Part shown: positions 13,164-13,647 of the stretch, one piece after another
Numbering within the stretch: position 1 is the stretch's first letter
Layout: the number at the start of each line of letters is the position of its first letter
NCBI GenBank assembly: GCA_027490345.1
Contig: JAIXYF010000121.1
Span: 1 to 13,647 of the forward strand
DNA: 13,647 nt
Direction: 5' to 3'
DNA from: Novosphingobium sp.
GTDB lineage: Bacteria > Pseudomonadota > Alphaproteobacteria > Sphingomonadales > Sphingomonadaceae
Notes under the pieces: generated by a model
What the model saw: only the letters and a program-made list of their open reading frames with translations
Told to the model about the DNA's origin: nothing
Databases searched by the model: none
Translations under genes and position numbers: made by a program

Positions 13164-13647
13164 ATGCGCTGGATAGCCGCCGCGCTGCCGCTGCTGCTGG
13201 CCGCCGCCCTGCCTGCTCACGCCCAGACCGCGCCGTGGCATAGCAGGGCCGGGGCATTGGCCGATTATCTGGAACGCACCTGGGGCACCGCGAACGGCTG
13301 GAAAGCGAGCGAGAACTGGCAGCGCTTTCCGATGACGCATGTGCTGATCGACTATCAGCGCCGCACCGGCGACGCGCGCTGGGCCGGCAAGATTGCAGCC
13401 GCCGTGCGCAACCGTGCCGGTCTCTATCTCAACGACGACGATCTGTGGGCCGTGATCGCCACCACCGAGGCCTGGCAGATCGACCGCGACCCCGAATTGC
13501 TGGCATGGGCGGCAGCAAATTATGCGCGGATCGTCTCCCGGCACTGGGACCAGACGTGCGGCGGCGGCCTGTGGTGGGACCGGGCGCACACCTACAAGAA
13601 CGCGATCACCAACGAACTGCTGCTCTACGCCTCGACCCGGCTCTATC
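13164..13647 (+). CDS. Secreted GH76-family glycosidase, N-terminal 161 residues, cut by the right edge
   Basis: ATG 13164 starts a frame open to the window end. Residues 1-20 are a signal peptide (RWIAAALPLLLAAALPAHA, cleavage after AHA, before Gln21). The mature part begins with an alpha-helical pattern as in (alpha/alpha)6 barrels. Two GH76 hallmarks are visible: LNDDDLW (89-95), containing the Asp-Asp pair used for catalysis in endo-alpha-1,6-mannanases of the family, and CGGGLWWDRAHTYKNAITNE (132-151), the GGGxWW...YKNAxxNE signature. Bacterial GH76 enzymes cleave alpha-1,6-mannan backbones; the fungal members Dfg5/Dcw1 are linked to GPI-anchored protein processing. The start lies 5 bp after the permease stop, so it is probably part of the ethanolamine operon, although it could instead open a downstream glycan locus that shares the transcript. 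Confidence 0.85.
   Translation, partial: MRWIAAALPLLLAAALPAHAQTAPWHSRAGALADYLERTWGTANGWKASENWQRFPMTHVLIDYQRRTGDARWAGKIAAAVRNRAGLYLNDDDLWAVIATTEAWQIDRDPELLAWAAANYARIVSRHWDQTCGGGLWWDRAHTYKNAITNELLLYASTRLY

Overview
The window is GC-rich, densely coding DNA with the codon use of an alphaproteobacterium. The gene families seen (single-module KpsC-type and KpsS-type capsule transferases, a TviB-type dehydrogenase, a small secreted TonB-C protein, GH76) fit a Sphingomonadales member best. This taxonomic call is inference from gene content, not from a marker gene. No RNA gene, insertion sequence or CRISPR array is visible.

Bases 1-4927 hold the end of a surface-polysaccharide operon on the + strand. 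In order it has the C-terminus of an unrecognised protein, a secreted right-handed beta-helix protein, a CgeB-like glycosyltransferase, a KpsC-type beta-Kdo transferase reduced to one module, and KpsS. Gaps are 2-18 bp, so one transcript is likely. Converging on it from the - strand is a TviB/WbpA-type UDP-HexNAc 6-dehydrogenase (4869-6158), which would supply a HexNAcA sugar nucleotide. Its 3' end overlaps kpsS by 59 bp. Divergent from the dehydrogenase is a lipoprotein with a clan-A glycoside hydrolase fold (6416-8170). Together these suggest an ABC-transporter-type capsule built on a Kdo linker, containing an acidic amino sugar, with two exported carbohydrate-active candidates.

Bases 8185-9530 are a short unrelated stretch: a periplasmic cyclophilin-type prolyl isomerase on the - strand, then a small secreted TonB-C-domain protein on the + strand followed by a clear intrinsic terminator.

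From 9675 to the right edge lies a tightly coupled + strand operon: eutB and eutC (adenosylcobalamin-dependent ethanolamine ammonia-lyase), an ethanolamine permease, and, 5 bp later, a secreted GH76 glycosidase cut by the window end. Both lyase genes appear to use TTG starts with good ribosome binding sites. The route would be uptake of ethanolamine and cleavage to acetaldehyde and ammonia; no microcompartment or reactivase gene is in view. The joining of a GH76 enzyme to ethanolamine catabolism is the most thought-provoking feature, because it could indicate scavenging of ethanolamine-decorated mannosidic glycans such as GPI-type anchors. That idea is a hypothesis only.
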